Positions 1-8,449 of a stretch of DNA of 10,632 bases are shown here, in pieces (within the stretch, counting starts at the first letter, position 1; every line of letters starts with the position of its first letter). Source of the DNA: Scenedesmus sp. ARA3. Lineage: Eukaryota; Chlorophyta; Chlorophyceae; Sphaeropleales; Scenedesmaceae. The translations under genes and the position numbers were made by a program. The notes under the pieces were generated by a model. It worked only from the letters and a program-made list of their open reading frames with translations. It did not search any database and had not been told where the DNA came from. The stretch covers positions 20,424-31,055 of the forward strand of contig RWJK01001261.1 in assembly GCA_004335835.1 (NCBI GenBank). Direction: 5' to 3'.

Positions 1-53
<53 letters not shown>

Positions 54-62
54 CAGCAGCAG
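1..62 (+). repeat. (CAG)n microsatellite in intron
   Basis: There are seventeen perfect CAG units at 1-51, a CG interruption, then three more CAG units at 54-62. The run continues to the left edge, so its true length is unknown. It lies inside the intron before the last exon of gene A. The matching intron of gene B has only a three-unit CAG trace near 5432, so the run has grown or shrunk since the two copies separated. Confidence 0.95.
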
Positions 63-183
63 TGGGAGCAACTGCATGCCTGCCTTGTTCATCTCACAAA
101 CACTGCTAACCACATGCATTCCAACCACATGCGCTTTCCCTGCTGACATGACCTGCTGCTGCACCTGCCTCTACCCTTTGCAG
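1..183 (+). other. 3' part of an intron of gene A
   Basis: This stretch precedes the last exon of gene A and ends in a pyrimidine-rich run followed by CAG at 181-183, a good 3' splice site. The next codons (Cys-Gly-Thr-Gly-Leu-Ile-Thr) match the start of exon 4 of gene B, where an intron also ends in phase 0 at the same residue. It is therefore the counterpart of gene B intron 3. An open frame runs back to an ATG at 76, but that part has no counterpart in gene B and reads like intron. The left half is a long CAG run. The donor lies outside the window. Confidence 0.8.
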
Positions 184-1389
184 TGTGGCACTGGCCTCAT
201 CACTAGTGAGTCTGGCGCAACATCCAAGGACGCCTGCTTGATTCCTGCCGGCTGGGGGCTCACCTCTGCAGCCCCTATGGTGGCCGCGCCCTGCGAAAAG
301 AACACGCATGGTGAAGCCGAGGACCGTGTTGCAGCAGCCAATGCGCGCTGCACTCCCTGCCCAGCCCGCATGTTCACTCTGGACACAATTGAAGACCGAA
401 CCCGCAACGAAAACGAGTACTACACCTCTGAGGCTGCCTGCCTGGTGAAGCCTGGCTGGGGCACTACTTCAACAACACCCGAGGAGTGCCCAGTTGGCAC
501 CTTCAACGAGGGCAGGAACCGCTCCCCCTGCCACCACTGCGGATCCGGCTGGACAACTGTTGCTGCTGGACGGACCTCTGAGAGCCAATGCGTGGTGCAA
601 CCTGGTTCGATGTTGGACGCTAAGAATGCATTAGTCCCATGCGAAAGGGGCACTTACTCTACTGGCGGCAGCGAGGGTAGTCCTGGCGGAACTTGTGTTC
701 CTTGCGCTGCTGGCTTCACAACAGAAGAAGCTGAAGCAATGAGCGCTGATGCATGCACGCTGTGCTTGCCTGGCCACGGCGGCGCAAACTGCAGGCCATG
801 CGGCTATGGCTCATATGCATTCGGGGGTGCAAGGGCAGGCGATGAGTGCTCACCCTGTGCCCCTGGATCAACGTCAAAAAGAGGAGCTTCTCAATCCCAG
901 CAATGCTACGCTAACTTAATTGATGCTGGAGCTGACGTGTTTGGGATTGCAGATGAGTCGCAGTGGCCGGAGCATCCTGCGGCTACTGGTGTCGGGTGTG
1001 GTGCTGCCTGTGCTGACTCTGCCACCTGTGTGATGTTCAAATTCATCGTGAATGAGGCAGGGGAAGGCAGCGGCAAGTGCAGCTTGCTAAATGAGGTTAC
1101 TACTGACCCTTCTCACACTGTGGGCTTTAAGATTGGCGCTGGGGACGACTACTCTGTGTGGGGTTTGAACCAGGCTGTGGGTGTTGCGCTGATGGATCAG
1201 CCGTCGAACATTGCTGATGAGACAGCATGTAAGGACGCTTGCAATGCCAGGTCTGAGTGTGAGGTGTACGTGTGGCAACGAACTGTGAATGGCGGTGCAT
1301 GCACATTAGCTATGTCAGAGATGAAGGCTTTTACAATTGGCATGTTTCATGTCAGGGGCGACCACTTGTTCTCTAACCGGCAACCTTGA
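184..1389 (+). CDS. Gene A, last exon: secreted GCC2/GCC3 and PAN-domain cysteine-rich protein (partial)
   Basis: This is the last exon of a gene whose 5' part lies left of the window: 401 codons plus TGA at 1387-1389. It aligns end to end with exon 4 of gene B and has exactly the same length, 1206 nt, with roughly two thirds of residues identical by eye. The N-terminal 230 or so residues carry repeated GCC2/GCC3 (ephrin-receptor-like) modules: Cys, Gly-Thr-Tyr/Phe, Cys-x-x-Cys, Gly-x-Thr-Thr, Cys, often followed by a Pro-Gly-Trp-Gly linker. Two PAN/Apple-like modules follow, about residues 240-320 and 325-390; clear cores are CGAACADSATC with a later KCSLL, and CKDACNARSEC with a later CTLA. 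The protein ends in a conserved tail with Arg-Gly-Asp and no membrane segment, so it is probably extracellular. The acceptor is at 183, phase 0. Its codons look richer in A/T at third positions than gene B's. No binding partner can be inferred. Confidence 0.85.
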   Translation, partial: CGTGLITSESGATSKDACLIPAGWGLTSAAPMVAAPCEKNTHGEAEDRVAAANARCTPCPARMFTLDTIEDRTRNENEYYTSEAACLVKPGWGTTSTTPEECPVGTFNEGRNRSPCHHCGSGWTTVAAGRTSESQCVVQPGSMLDAKNALVPCERGTYSTGGSEGSPGGTCVPCAAGFTTEEAEAMSADACTLCLPGHGGANCRPCGYGSYAFGGARAGDECSPCAPGSTSKRGASQSQQCYANLIDAGADVFGIADESQWPEHPAATGVGCGAACADSATCVMFKFIVNEAGEGSGKCSLLNEVTTDPSHTVGFKIGAGDDYSVWGLNQAVGVALMDQPSNIADETACKDACNARSECEVYVWQRTVNGGACTLAMSEMKAFTIGMFHVRGDHLFSNRQP

Positions 1390-1391
1390 GG

Positions 1392-1415
1392 CAGCAGCAG
1401 CAGCAGCAGCAGCAG
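1392..1415 (+). repeat. (CAG)8 run just after the gene A stop
   Basis: Eight perfect CAG units start two bases after the TGA of gene A, in the presumed 3' UTR. CTG-rich sequence follows at 1427-1438, so the transcript could fold back there. The matching place after gene B (6785-6846) holds a less regular mix of CTG and CAG. Confidence 0.9.
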
Positions 1416-1523
1416 CATCGGCAGGGTGGCTGCTGCTGTCAAGTATGTTGCTGCTGTTCTGACCAAGTGTGGCAGTGGTACTGCCACGGGGACAGGCGTG
1501 TGTGAGTGACAGCAGGCACCTTG

Positions 1524-1720
1524 CATGTGCATTTATTCCGCGCTCATGATCACTGGCCAGCCTGCGGCAATGGTGTTGCTGTGCTGCATGTCAGACTGCT
1601 GAGGCTTGGGCTCTGCGTCATGCTGCATGCTGCATGCTGCCTTTGGAGTCCATTTTCATGTGCATTGTCAGGCGTTCTCTGGCCAGCCTGCTGCAATGTT
1701 GTTGCTGTGCCGCATTTGAC
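1524..1720 (+). repeat. Imperfect tandem duplication in the gene A 3' region
   Basis: A block starting CATGTGCATT (1524) and containing CTGGCCAGCCTGC (1553) then GCAATG and TGTTGCTGTGC recurs about 126-134 bases on (1658 and 1679). The second halves match closely, with single substitutions; the first halves differ by small indels. This looks like an old local duplication in noncoding DNA. It is not part of the gene A coding sequence. Confidence 0.7.
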
Positions 1721-2309
1721 AATGCAGGCAATGATTCCCAGCGAGATTCTCCATGCTGGCAAGGGATCACAACTTGAGGCAGCAGAAATTGTTGTTTGTG
1801 CCTTGCGCAACTGGCAGAGGAAGACTCTTGGCACTGTGCAATTCATGCATCTATAGGGTATGACAGCAGTGTGGATTGGGGCCTGGGGTTGGGCCATCAT
1901 TGTGCATTGAACTGCTGATTGTCGCATTCATTTGGCGAGGGTTTGCACTGCTTCATGCGCTTTGCGCGCTCAGAACACGGCATGCATCTAAATGTGTGGG
2001 ATAGTAGCACTGCACTTTTACGTCTGTCACCATGACAGCGTGTTTCGTACTGGCATGCCATTGAATGCATCACAACCACGTCAGTTTACTACTTCTTATT
2101 TATTACTTTACTGAAAGAGAACAGAGCACTGGAGGCAAATCAGCAGGTTGCTGGTCTGCTTTTTTTTATGTCACCGGGTTCCGACAGGTTGCTTGTCTGC
2201 CTGAGTGGTCTGTGAGCAAGCAAGCCTGTCGCAAGTAATTGCTTTTCAGGTAATCAGGGCTTGCACATGTTGGCACATTGCAGCCAGCCACGCAGATCGG
2301 TTGCTGCAG

Positions 2310-2333
2310 CTGCTGCTGCTGCTGCTGCTGCTG
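2310..2333 (+). repeat. (CTG)8 microsatellite
   Basis: Eight perfect CTG units in the spacer between genes A and B, preceded by a CTGCAG. It is in the opposite orientation to the CAG runs at 1-62 and 1392-1415. Confidence 0.9.
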
Positions 2334-3385
2334 ATAACCCATCATGGCTGGATGTTGGCAGCCTTTTGAGTTTTCCATGTTCAGCATGAGTGCTGTGGGC
2401 TTGAACTAAACGCACGACTTCTGTCGCAAATCTGGTACTTAGCCTCGCAGGGGTTGACAGCCATGCTGTGCGCTTTGACACAACTGGTCCGTGCATTCTA
2501 GTTTTCTGGATCAGCTCCTGCGTTGTTGTCAATTGCTTGGTTGGCGTGCTGCGCATCACATGTGGTGTTTGACAAGGGCGGCTGGTGCGAAGCCTTGATT
2601 GTGCATTGCGCAATTCTTGCTTCAAGCATGACACACTGCATGGCATGCTGCTAGCGTCCTGTTGCAGCTGCATAGCGTGACACAGCCCTGCAAAAGATCG
2701 GCATGTCTTCGCACTGTTGAGTGTTGATGCATCGGTGTTTGCCTGCATAAGGCAGATCTGCTGCCAGTCGCGGCAGAGCTGGTGTGTATTTTTGAATCAC
2801 AGCTGGCTGCCTGCAATGGCATTGCACACTAAGCAGTGCCACAGGCATGTCGCATGAGTGAATCACCTTTACCGTTTTGTGCTTTGATGCTGTGTGTCAG
2901 AAATGCTTAAAACAAATCACGAACAGGCTGTTAACTATGGTTTGGCATCATGCAACACCTGGCCTAGCAACTCTGCCAAGGCACTTCAAGTGCCGCAGTG
3001 CGGCTATTTACTGCTGCAGGCAGCAGGCAGGTGTGCACTGACAGGCCTCAGCCCTCGACTGCAACCGTAATGTTTCAGTCCACAGTTTAAAGTTTAGCTA
3101 CTGTCGTGCATTTGCGCTGCGAGGACGCAGCTGCAGAAATCACACTTATGTCCAGTCCGTCACACTTGGATCTCGGACCGCACCGGATGGTATAGCATCG
3201 AGCAACACATGTATCGTCATCTGAGCAAGATGGCAGGAGGTTTTACGTGTAGGTTTGTTGCAAAGTTGTGACAGACTAAGAGCGAATCATAGCTAAAGAA
3301 GTAGTAATCCATTCCACCGAAGTTCACCAGCAATTGGCTCGCAAGTAGCTGCGCGTGTGGCAAAGGTCCTTCTTTATCTTTCATT

Positions 3386-3397
3386 ATGTTCTATTAA
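3386..3397 (+). promoter_or_regulatory. Possible short upstream ORF before gene B
   Basis: An ATG at 3386 opens a three-codon frame (Met-Phe-Tyr-stop) ending nine bases before the gene B start. If the transcript begins further upstream, ribosomes would meet this ATG first, which could lower initiation at 3407. A second upstream frame of 13 codons begins at the ATG near 3229. Transcription start is unknown, so this is only a candidate. Confidence 0.25.
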
Positions 3398-3406
3398 ACT
3401 ATTACG

Positions 3407-6400
3407 ATGGGCTACAGGGTCTGGAACGCCGTGATTCTGGTGCTTGTCGCTGCCTCAGCCCAGGCCTCTGCTGGTGGCCTACAACTTAAGTATAGCACCG
3501 TCACAAGCCCTCCTGGCCGGCAACTGCAGCAGCTCAGGTCGATGAACTGCTCGAGGGTCAACCCCCATTGCGCTGTGTGCCGCAACCAGCGAGGAACAGG
3601 CACCACCAGCCAGCTGGTGTGCTCCAGCTGTGACACTGGCTACAGGCTGCGTCGTGATGGCTCCTCCAAGATATGCGGTAAGCTATAAGGCAACTATAAC
3701 TAAAAGATTATCTGCCGATTAATGTGTGACCCTGTCAAAGTGTAAGCCACTGCCAAGGTGCAGCATAGTAGGTCTGCCTGAGCTTGAAGTCACAGCTGCA
3801 GGATGAGCAGCAAGCCGTGCTGCAGCCTGCACAACAGCCAGCTTCTTGTCGATGTTGAATTGCTGCATGCCCTGAATGAATGACAGAACATGGCCTGGAA
3901 TACCTAAACTGAGGCTAGGCACCTGCTCTTGGCAGGTGCTGGTTCCTTGCTGTCGTGTCTGATGCTTCTGCGGCAGGTTGCTCTTGCTGCATCGCTGCCT
4001 TGCCAGTGACACTCAAATACATCGACTGCATTTCACTGCTAACCCTCCTGCCCCTCTACCCACTCCATATCCTCATCTGCTGTCTGCTGCTTTGCCTTTT
4101 CTGTGCCGTGCAGACTGTGCTCCTGGCCTGGCCATGGATGCCAACAAGAACTGCCAGCCCTGCTCCATCGGCAACTACTGCCCAGGCGGCGATGCTTCCC
4201 TCAACCCAAACAATGAGGAGGCTGACTGCCCAGATGGCCTGGCCACCACCTTTATGGGAGCCAAGAGCCAGGCTCAGTGCTTCACCAAGCCCGGCTACGG
4301 CCGCGTGTCAGTGCAGGCACCTGATGGCCATGTTACTTTGGAAGGCGTGCTGTGTGAAGTCGGCACCTACAACATCGGAGGCAACACAGCCGTCTGCCAG
4401 AACTGCGGGCCTGGCTTGACCACGGCCAGGAATGGCTCAACCTCTGCCTCTGCATGCCGTGAGTGCCGGCTGCGCTGCCGCTGTTGCTGCTGCTGCTGCT
4501 GCTGCACTGCTGGCTGCTGCTGTGATGCTGCTGCTGCTGCGGCGGCAGTGGCGTCTGGCTGCTGTTATGCTGCGCCGACGGGTACTTTTGTGCTTCTGCT
4601 CGGCTATGTTTGGTGCGTGTCGGCACCCCAACAAAAGTAGGGGTCTTACTGGGTTGCGCTTGCCATCCACGACACATGCTGATGCTCATGCTAGCGCAAA
4701 TGCGTGCCGCAACAGCTTGCACCCTGCCGCCTGTTGCACCCTGCACACGCTCCTCCCACAAACCCCGTTGCAGAGGCCCCTGCCAAATCCAAAAAGGTCA
4801 AGGGATTTGGCAACCTGTGGTCTCATGCTCTTGTGCACAGCTTCGTTCCAACAACTTGCGGCCTGCCTGCTGCTGCCACAAACCCTCCCTCCCTTGCAGA
4901 GGCCCCTGCTGGATCCAAAAAAGACAAGGGCGTCGGCAAGCTATGCAAGCGGGGCACCTACACCACCGAAATCAACTCAAACACCACCTGCGCATCCTGC
5001 CCTGAGGGCATCACCACAGCTGATGAAGGCAGCACAAGCCCTGATGATTGCGCCCTCGCTCAAAAGGGTTACTACATCAACCCTAATGATGCAACAGAGG
5101 CACTGGAATGCCCCCAGGACACCTACCAGGACCAGGAGGCGTATGTGACGTCCTGCGCGCCCTGCCCCAACGGCTGGAAGACAGAAGATACGGGTGCCAC
5201 GGGTGTCCCCCTGTGCTTGGCGCCTCCGGGTTATGAGCTGCTGCCTAATGCTTCTGCCATCACGCCCTGCCCCCTCAACTCCTACAAGACGGAGTGGAAC
5301 CGCAACGGATGCATCCAGGTGCGGCAGCCATGTCTGACGTGATGCCGACTGCAGTGTGTGTTGCTGAAGCTTGTAAGAGTGCACGGGCTTTGACAGAAGC
5401 GGTTTGTGCTGAGCTGCGACCAAACCAAAACCGCAGCAGCAGTAGGCTGTAGTTGCCTTGGCTGTGTCACTGCCAAGGAAGTGCTGCTGCTCTCAACCTG
5501 TGCTGCAGCCTGCTGCTGTTGCTGCTGTCATGCATCGACAACTCAAACTGCTCTGCTGTTGCGTTGTCCTGCCTGCAGTGCGGCACTGGCCTCATCACCA
5601 AGGAGGAAGGCTCCGTGTCCATTGATGCCTGCTTGATTCCTGCGGGCTGGGGCCTTAACTCCATGTCGCCTGTCACAGCGGCCCCCTGCGAAAAGAACAC
5701 GTTTGGCGACGACACCAGCCGTGTCGTGGCGTCTGATGCGCGCTGCAACGCCTGCCCTGGCGACACATACACCCTGGACACCCTGGAGAGCAGGAACCAC
5801 AGCAGCAACGAGCTCTACACCTCTGATGGTGACTGCCTAGTCAAGCCTGGATGGGGCACTACCTCGACTATCCCGCAGGAGTGCCCAGTCGCCACCTTCA
5901 ACGAGGGCAAGAACCGCTCACCCTGCAAGCAATGCGGCACTGGCTGGACTACTGTTGCTGCTGGCAAGACCTCTCAGAGCCAGTGCGTTGTCCAGGCCGG
6001 CTGGAAGATGGGCGCTGATGGCATCCCCGCCCCCTGCGACAAGGGCAGCTTCTCCACTGGTGGAAGCGAGGGCGCACCCAACGCCACCTGCACTCCCTGC
6101 AATGCTGGCTGGTCCACCCAAATGGATGAAGCTACAAGTGCTGCTGAATGTGCTGTGTGTGCACCTGGCTATGGGAGCACTGGCTGTGCGCAGTGCGGCT
6201 ACGGCACATATGCAGCAGGAGGCTCTGCGCCCGACGTTGCATGTGTTGCCTGTGCTTTTGGCTCCACCTCTAGGAAGGGTGCGAGCCAATCCCAGCAGTG
6301 CTACTCTATGCTGATAGATGCCCGCTTCGATGTGTTCAGAGTGGTGGATGAGGCTGCTTGGAGTGGCAATGACGCAGCTATTACTGGCCCCACATGCAGA

Positions 6401-6784
6401 GCGGCTTGCACAGACTCTGTCACTTGTGTGATGTACAAGTTTGTTGCAAATGAGGCTGGTCAGGTCACCGGCAGGTGCAGCCTGCTACACGAGATCACCA
6501 GCAGCCCCAGCCACACTGTCGGCTTCAAAATCGGCCATGGTGATGATTACTCTGTGTGGGGGCTGAGCCAGTCTGTAGGTGCTGCTCTTGCCAGCCAGCC
6601 TTCCAGTGTTGCTGACGAGGCTGCCTGCAAGGATGCATGCAGCGCTGCAGCTGAGTGTGAGGTGTATGTGTGGCAGTCTGGCGGCAGCAACAAATGCACA
6701 CTAGCAGCATCTGAGCTGGAGGAAAATGCCATCAGTATGTTCCAGGTCAGGGGAGACCACTTGTTCTCTGACCGGCACCCTTGA
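3407..6784 (+). CDS. Gene B: complete secreted GCC2/GCC3-repeat protein with two PAN-like domains
   Basis: Model: exons 3407-3677, 4114-4458, 4900-5318 and 5579-6784; 746 residues ending in TGA; intron phases 1, 1, 0; all borders GT...AG. The start is the ATG opening a typical signal peptide (hydrophobic core ILVLVAASAQASA, cleavage likely near residue 22-24). Residues 45-91 form a Cys-rich cap. About eight or nine GCC2/GCC3 modules (Pfam ephrin-receptor-like type) fill residues 91-585, with the pattern Cys, Gly-Thr-Tyr/Phe, Cys-x-x-Cys, Gly-x-Thr-Thr, Ser-x-x-x-Cys. Two PAN/Apple-like modules follow, about 586-663 and 670-740 (CRAACTDSVTC with RCSLL and VGFKIG; CKDACSAAAEC with KCTLA). Seven N-x-S/T sites are seen. 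No transmembrane segment or GPI-like tail follows, so the mature protein is probably secreted or held in the wall. GCC modules are disulfide-built spacers; PAN modules commonly bind protein or sugar. The exact role is unknown. The whole model rests on splice-site reading and on agreement with genes A and C. Confidence 0.82.
3678..4113 (+). other. Gene B intron 1
   Basis: The donor is GTAAGC after a TGC-G (phase 1). The acceptor follows a pyrimidine-rich run and ends GTGCAG at 4108-4113. Joining gives Cys-Gly-Asp-Cys-Ala-Pro-Gly, and gene C has the same phase and the same Asp-Cys-Ala-Pro-Gly-Leu start after its intron 1. The intron is 436 bases and contains a perfect hairpin at 3919-3939. Confidence 0.88.
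3919..3939 (+). other. Perfect 8-bp hairpin inside gene B intron 1
   Basis: GCACCTGC (3919-3926) and GCAGGTGC (3932-3939) are exact inverted repeats around a five-base loop. No T-run follows, and it sits within an intron, so it is not a bacterial-type terminator. It may be chance or an RNA fold. Confidence 0.6.
4459..4899 (+). other. Gene B intron 2, with CTG-rich tract
   Basis: The donor is GTGAGT after TGC-C (phase 1) and the chosen acceptor CAG is at 4897-4899. Joining makes Gln206 and continues Ala-Pro-Ala-Gly-Ser-Lys-Lys into the next Cys-module. The first part (4476-4570) is a CTG/CGG-rich tract including six perfect CTG units at 4487-4504. A second acceptor-like site occurs at 4771-4773. 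Confidence 0.8.
4757..4947 (+). repeat. Duplicated 3' splice site and exon start in gene B intron 2
   Basis: The block CACAAACCC, pyrimidines, TTGCAGAGGCCCCTG, then ATCCAAAAA and CAAGG, occurs twice: from 4757 (acceptor CAG 4771-4773) and from 4877 (acceptor CAG 4897-4899). The acceptors are exactly 126 bases apart, and the frame is open from 4774 through 4899. Use of the upstream acceptor would add 42 in-frame residues. Copy 1 reads APAKSKKVKGFGNLW; copy 2 reads APAGSKKDKGVGKLC, which supplies the Cys of the next module. Copy 2 is therefore the likely main site. Confidence 0.8.
5319..5578 (+). other. Gene B intron 3
   Basis: The donor is CAG|GTGCGG (phase 0) and the acceptor ends CTGCAG at 5573-5578. 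Joining gives Cys-Ile-Gln then Cys-Gly-Thr-Gly-Leu-Ile-Thr, a normal Cys-x-x-Cys spacing of the module. The 260 bases hold a three-unit CAG trace near 5432 and CTG-rich sequence near the acceptor. It corresponds to the intron at 1-183 of gene A. Confidence 0.88.
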
Positions 6785-7311
6785 AGCCGCGACAGCTGCT
6801 GCTGCGCTGCTGCCAGCGGCAGCATCTGCTGCAGCTGCTGCTGCATTTCACAGTGAAGAAGGATCAATTGCCTGCACTGTGCATGTAGGGCATATGGTTT
6901 TGCAATCGAGTGGGGCTGTATGTTGATTGGCCTGAGGGCTCCATGCCTCCTCCTCAGAGCAGCAATTCGCTGCCATGTGGTGGTGCCATGCAGCAAGTGC
7001 GCTTGCAGGGGAAGCAGCCAGCAGAGTAAGCTTTCAGAGCTGGTGCTGGCGTGGTGGGCGTGAGCTTGCCTGCGCAGCAATTTGCTGCATGCCTCATCAA
7101 CATCTTTTGGGGTCCCTGTTTCTGTGTATATGAGGAGGTGCAATACTTCACCCGTGGATTCCACGCTTCAGCCAGTTGATACATGATGATGCACTTCAGC
7201 AGCACTCCTTTCAAAGGTAGCTGAGTGCTTGCAGAGTTGGCACCTCATTATGTTTGCGCTGTCCTTGAGTTTTGGGTGGTGGTAGAGCACACAGGTATGC
7301 AGCCTATCAGG

Positions 7312-7326
7312 CTGCTGCTGCTGCTG
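7312..7326 (+). repeat. (CTG)5 run
   Basis: Five perfect CTG units in the spacer downstream of gene B, one of many short CTG/CAG runs in this window. Confidence 0.8.
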
Positions 7327-8268
7327 TACCGTGTGACAGAATCGTAGTACTAATGTGTTATGTATCATGAGTGGGCCGGAGTGCAGCTGTGTGGGAGCAC
7401 TGCTGTGCCTCCACACAGCTTGTGAGTGGTTGCTGCTGCATGGTTGCATGCCTGTTGCCGCACAGCAGTCCTTGCTGTTGCGCGCGGGGCCACCTGCAGC
7501 ATGCGGGACTGTTTCCTTTTCAGTTGACTGTCGCGGCTCATATCACTCTCCTGTGTTTTGATGAGCCCGTTCCCATATGCCCAGGGGGGCTTGATTCCTG
7601 CGGTCTTGCATGACGTATGAGTGTATGTGCTTGCAGTGCTGACTGCTGTGTAGCAGCACGCTCGGGGCGACTTTTGATGGCGCAGCTCTTCAGCTACAGC
7701 TGGAGATGATGTTGCCTTGCATTGCATCCGCTTGGATCGTCTTTTATTCCTTGAGTCTTCCTTTTCTGTTCGAGAGCGCCACTTGTGGGACTCCACAGTG
7801 GCTGGTTGTGCATGTTAGTTGGGCGCGACCTGCCCTGGATACTGTTCATCCATCGGGTTGGTGTGCAAGGCCGCTGGATCACACGCCATTGCTTTGCGCA
7901 CAACACTGTGCGTCGCGACATCTGGTTTGAAGCATTACTATGCTCGTGCATTGCTTGTGCATCCTTCATGTGCATCTTCTTTTGCATCCTTTCTATGTAT
8001 GCTGTACCTTGGCCCGGGCCGCGCATGAGGCCTGAGCCAAGGCAGCCAACCTGCATGCTGCTGCACCGTCACAGTATGGCGATTCAATTTTGGAGCGCTC
8101 GTCTGAGTGATATTTACTTTGAGCATGTTTATGTATGTTACCTTAGCACTCATATGTATTTTTTTCAACTTACCTACGTATGCCGCATGCATTCCCCACA
8201 GTTTTTGTTGCGTCAAGGCTTCAGGAGGGCTGCGGTGGCGCCACGCCACGGAACCACAGCCCTCCACA

Positions 8269-8347
8269 CTCCTTTGCCCGTGTATGCGGTCAGTTTACAC
8301 ATTCCTTTGGCCCGTATATGCGATCAGTTGCCGCATTCCTTTGGCTT
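8269..8347 (+). repeat. Tandem repeat of about 33-34 bases
   Basis: Two units, 8269-8301 and 8302-8335, share CCTTTG, CCCGT, TATGCG and TCAGTT, and a third partial unit starts at 8336 (TTCCTTTGGCTT). They differ by substitutions and one indel. The repeat lies in noncoding DNA between genes B and C. Confidence 0.75.
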
Positions 8348-8404
8348 GCTGGAGACCAACATGATTGCATGCGTGTCCAGCGAAGTACATTGGCATAGCT
8401 GTGC

Positions 8405-8449
8405 CGTGCCAGCCTGCCAGCCTGCCAGCCCGAACAGGCGGCTGGCACG
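8405..8449 (+). other. Inverted repeat with CAGCCTGC repeats in the loop
   Basis: CGTGCCAGCC (8405-8414) and GGCTGGCACG (8440-8449) are exact 10-bp inverted repeats around a 25-base loop. The left arm and loop contain repeats of GCCAGCCT. Related CCTGCCTGCC sequence recurs at about 8515-8545. The function is unknown. Confidence 0.65.

Larger units (their letters stand above)
1390..3406. other. Spacer between genes A and B: presumed 3' UTR of A and promoter/5' UTR of B
   Basis: No convincing coding region was found on either strand. Open frames of 60-164 codons exist, for example on the minus strand at 2254-2748, but they lack recognisable motifs, run through the CTG microsatellite as poly-Ala, and have no paralogue in the other spacer. 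The stretch holds trinucleotide runs, an imperfect tandem duplication at 1524-1720, and AT-rich patches near 2085-2115 and just before gene B. I saw no TGTAA, the usual polyadenylation signal of chlorophycean algae, so the end of the gene A transcript cannot be placed. No clear TATA box was seen before gene B. Confidence 0.6.

Noticed and set aside
76..183. Coding extension of gene A from the ATG at 76
   Set aside because: The translated part has no match in gene B, and the sequence has the pyrimidine-rich tract and CAG of an intron end, exactly where gene B has an intron.
2254..2748. Minus-strand open frame of 164 codons with a poly-Ala run
   Set aside because: The poly-Ala comes only from the CTG microsatellite, the rest shows no motif, and it lies in the presumed 3' UTR or promoter of the array.
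3919..3939. Rho-independent terminator
   Set aside because: The hairpin is within an intron of a spliced gene and has no T-run after it.
4774..4796. 23-base micro-exon between the upstream acceptor and a GTCAAG donor
   Set aside because: It would leave phase 0 before an exon that needs phase 1, breaking the frame, and GTCAAG is a poor donor.
4432..5148. Plus-strand frame of 238 codons across gene B intron 2 and exon 3
   Set aside because: It is in a different frame from the conserved Cys-module frame and is made largely of poly-Ala/Leu translation of the CTG tract.
6547..7164. Minus-strand open frame of 205 codons
   Set aside because: It overlaps the 3' end of the well-supported gene B exon in antisense and has no recognisable feature.
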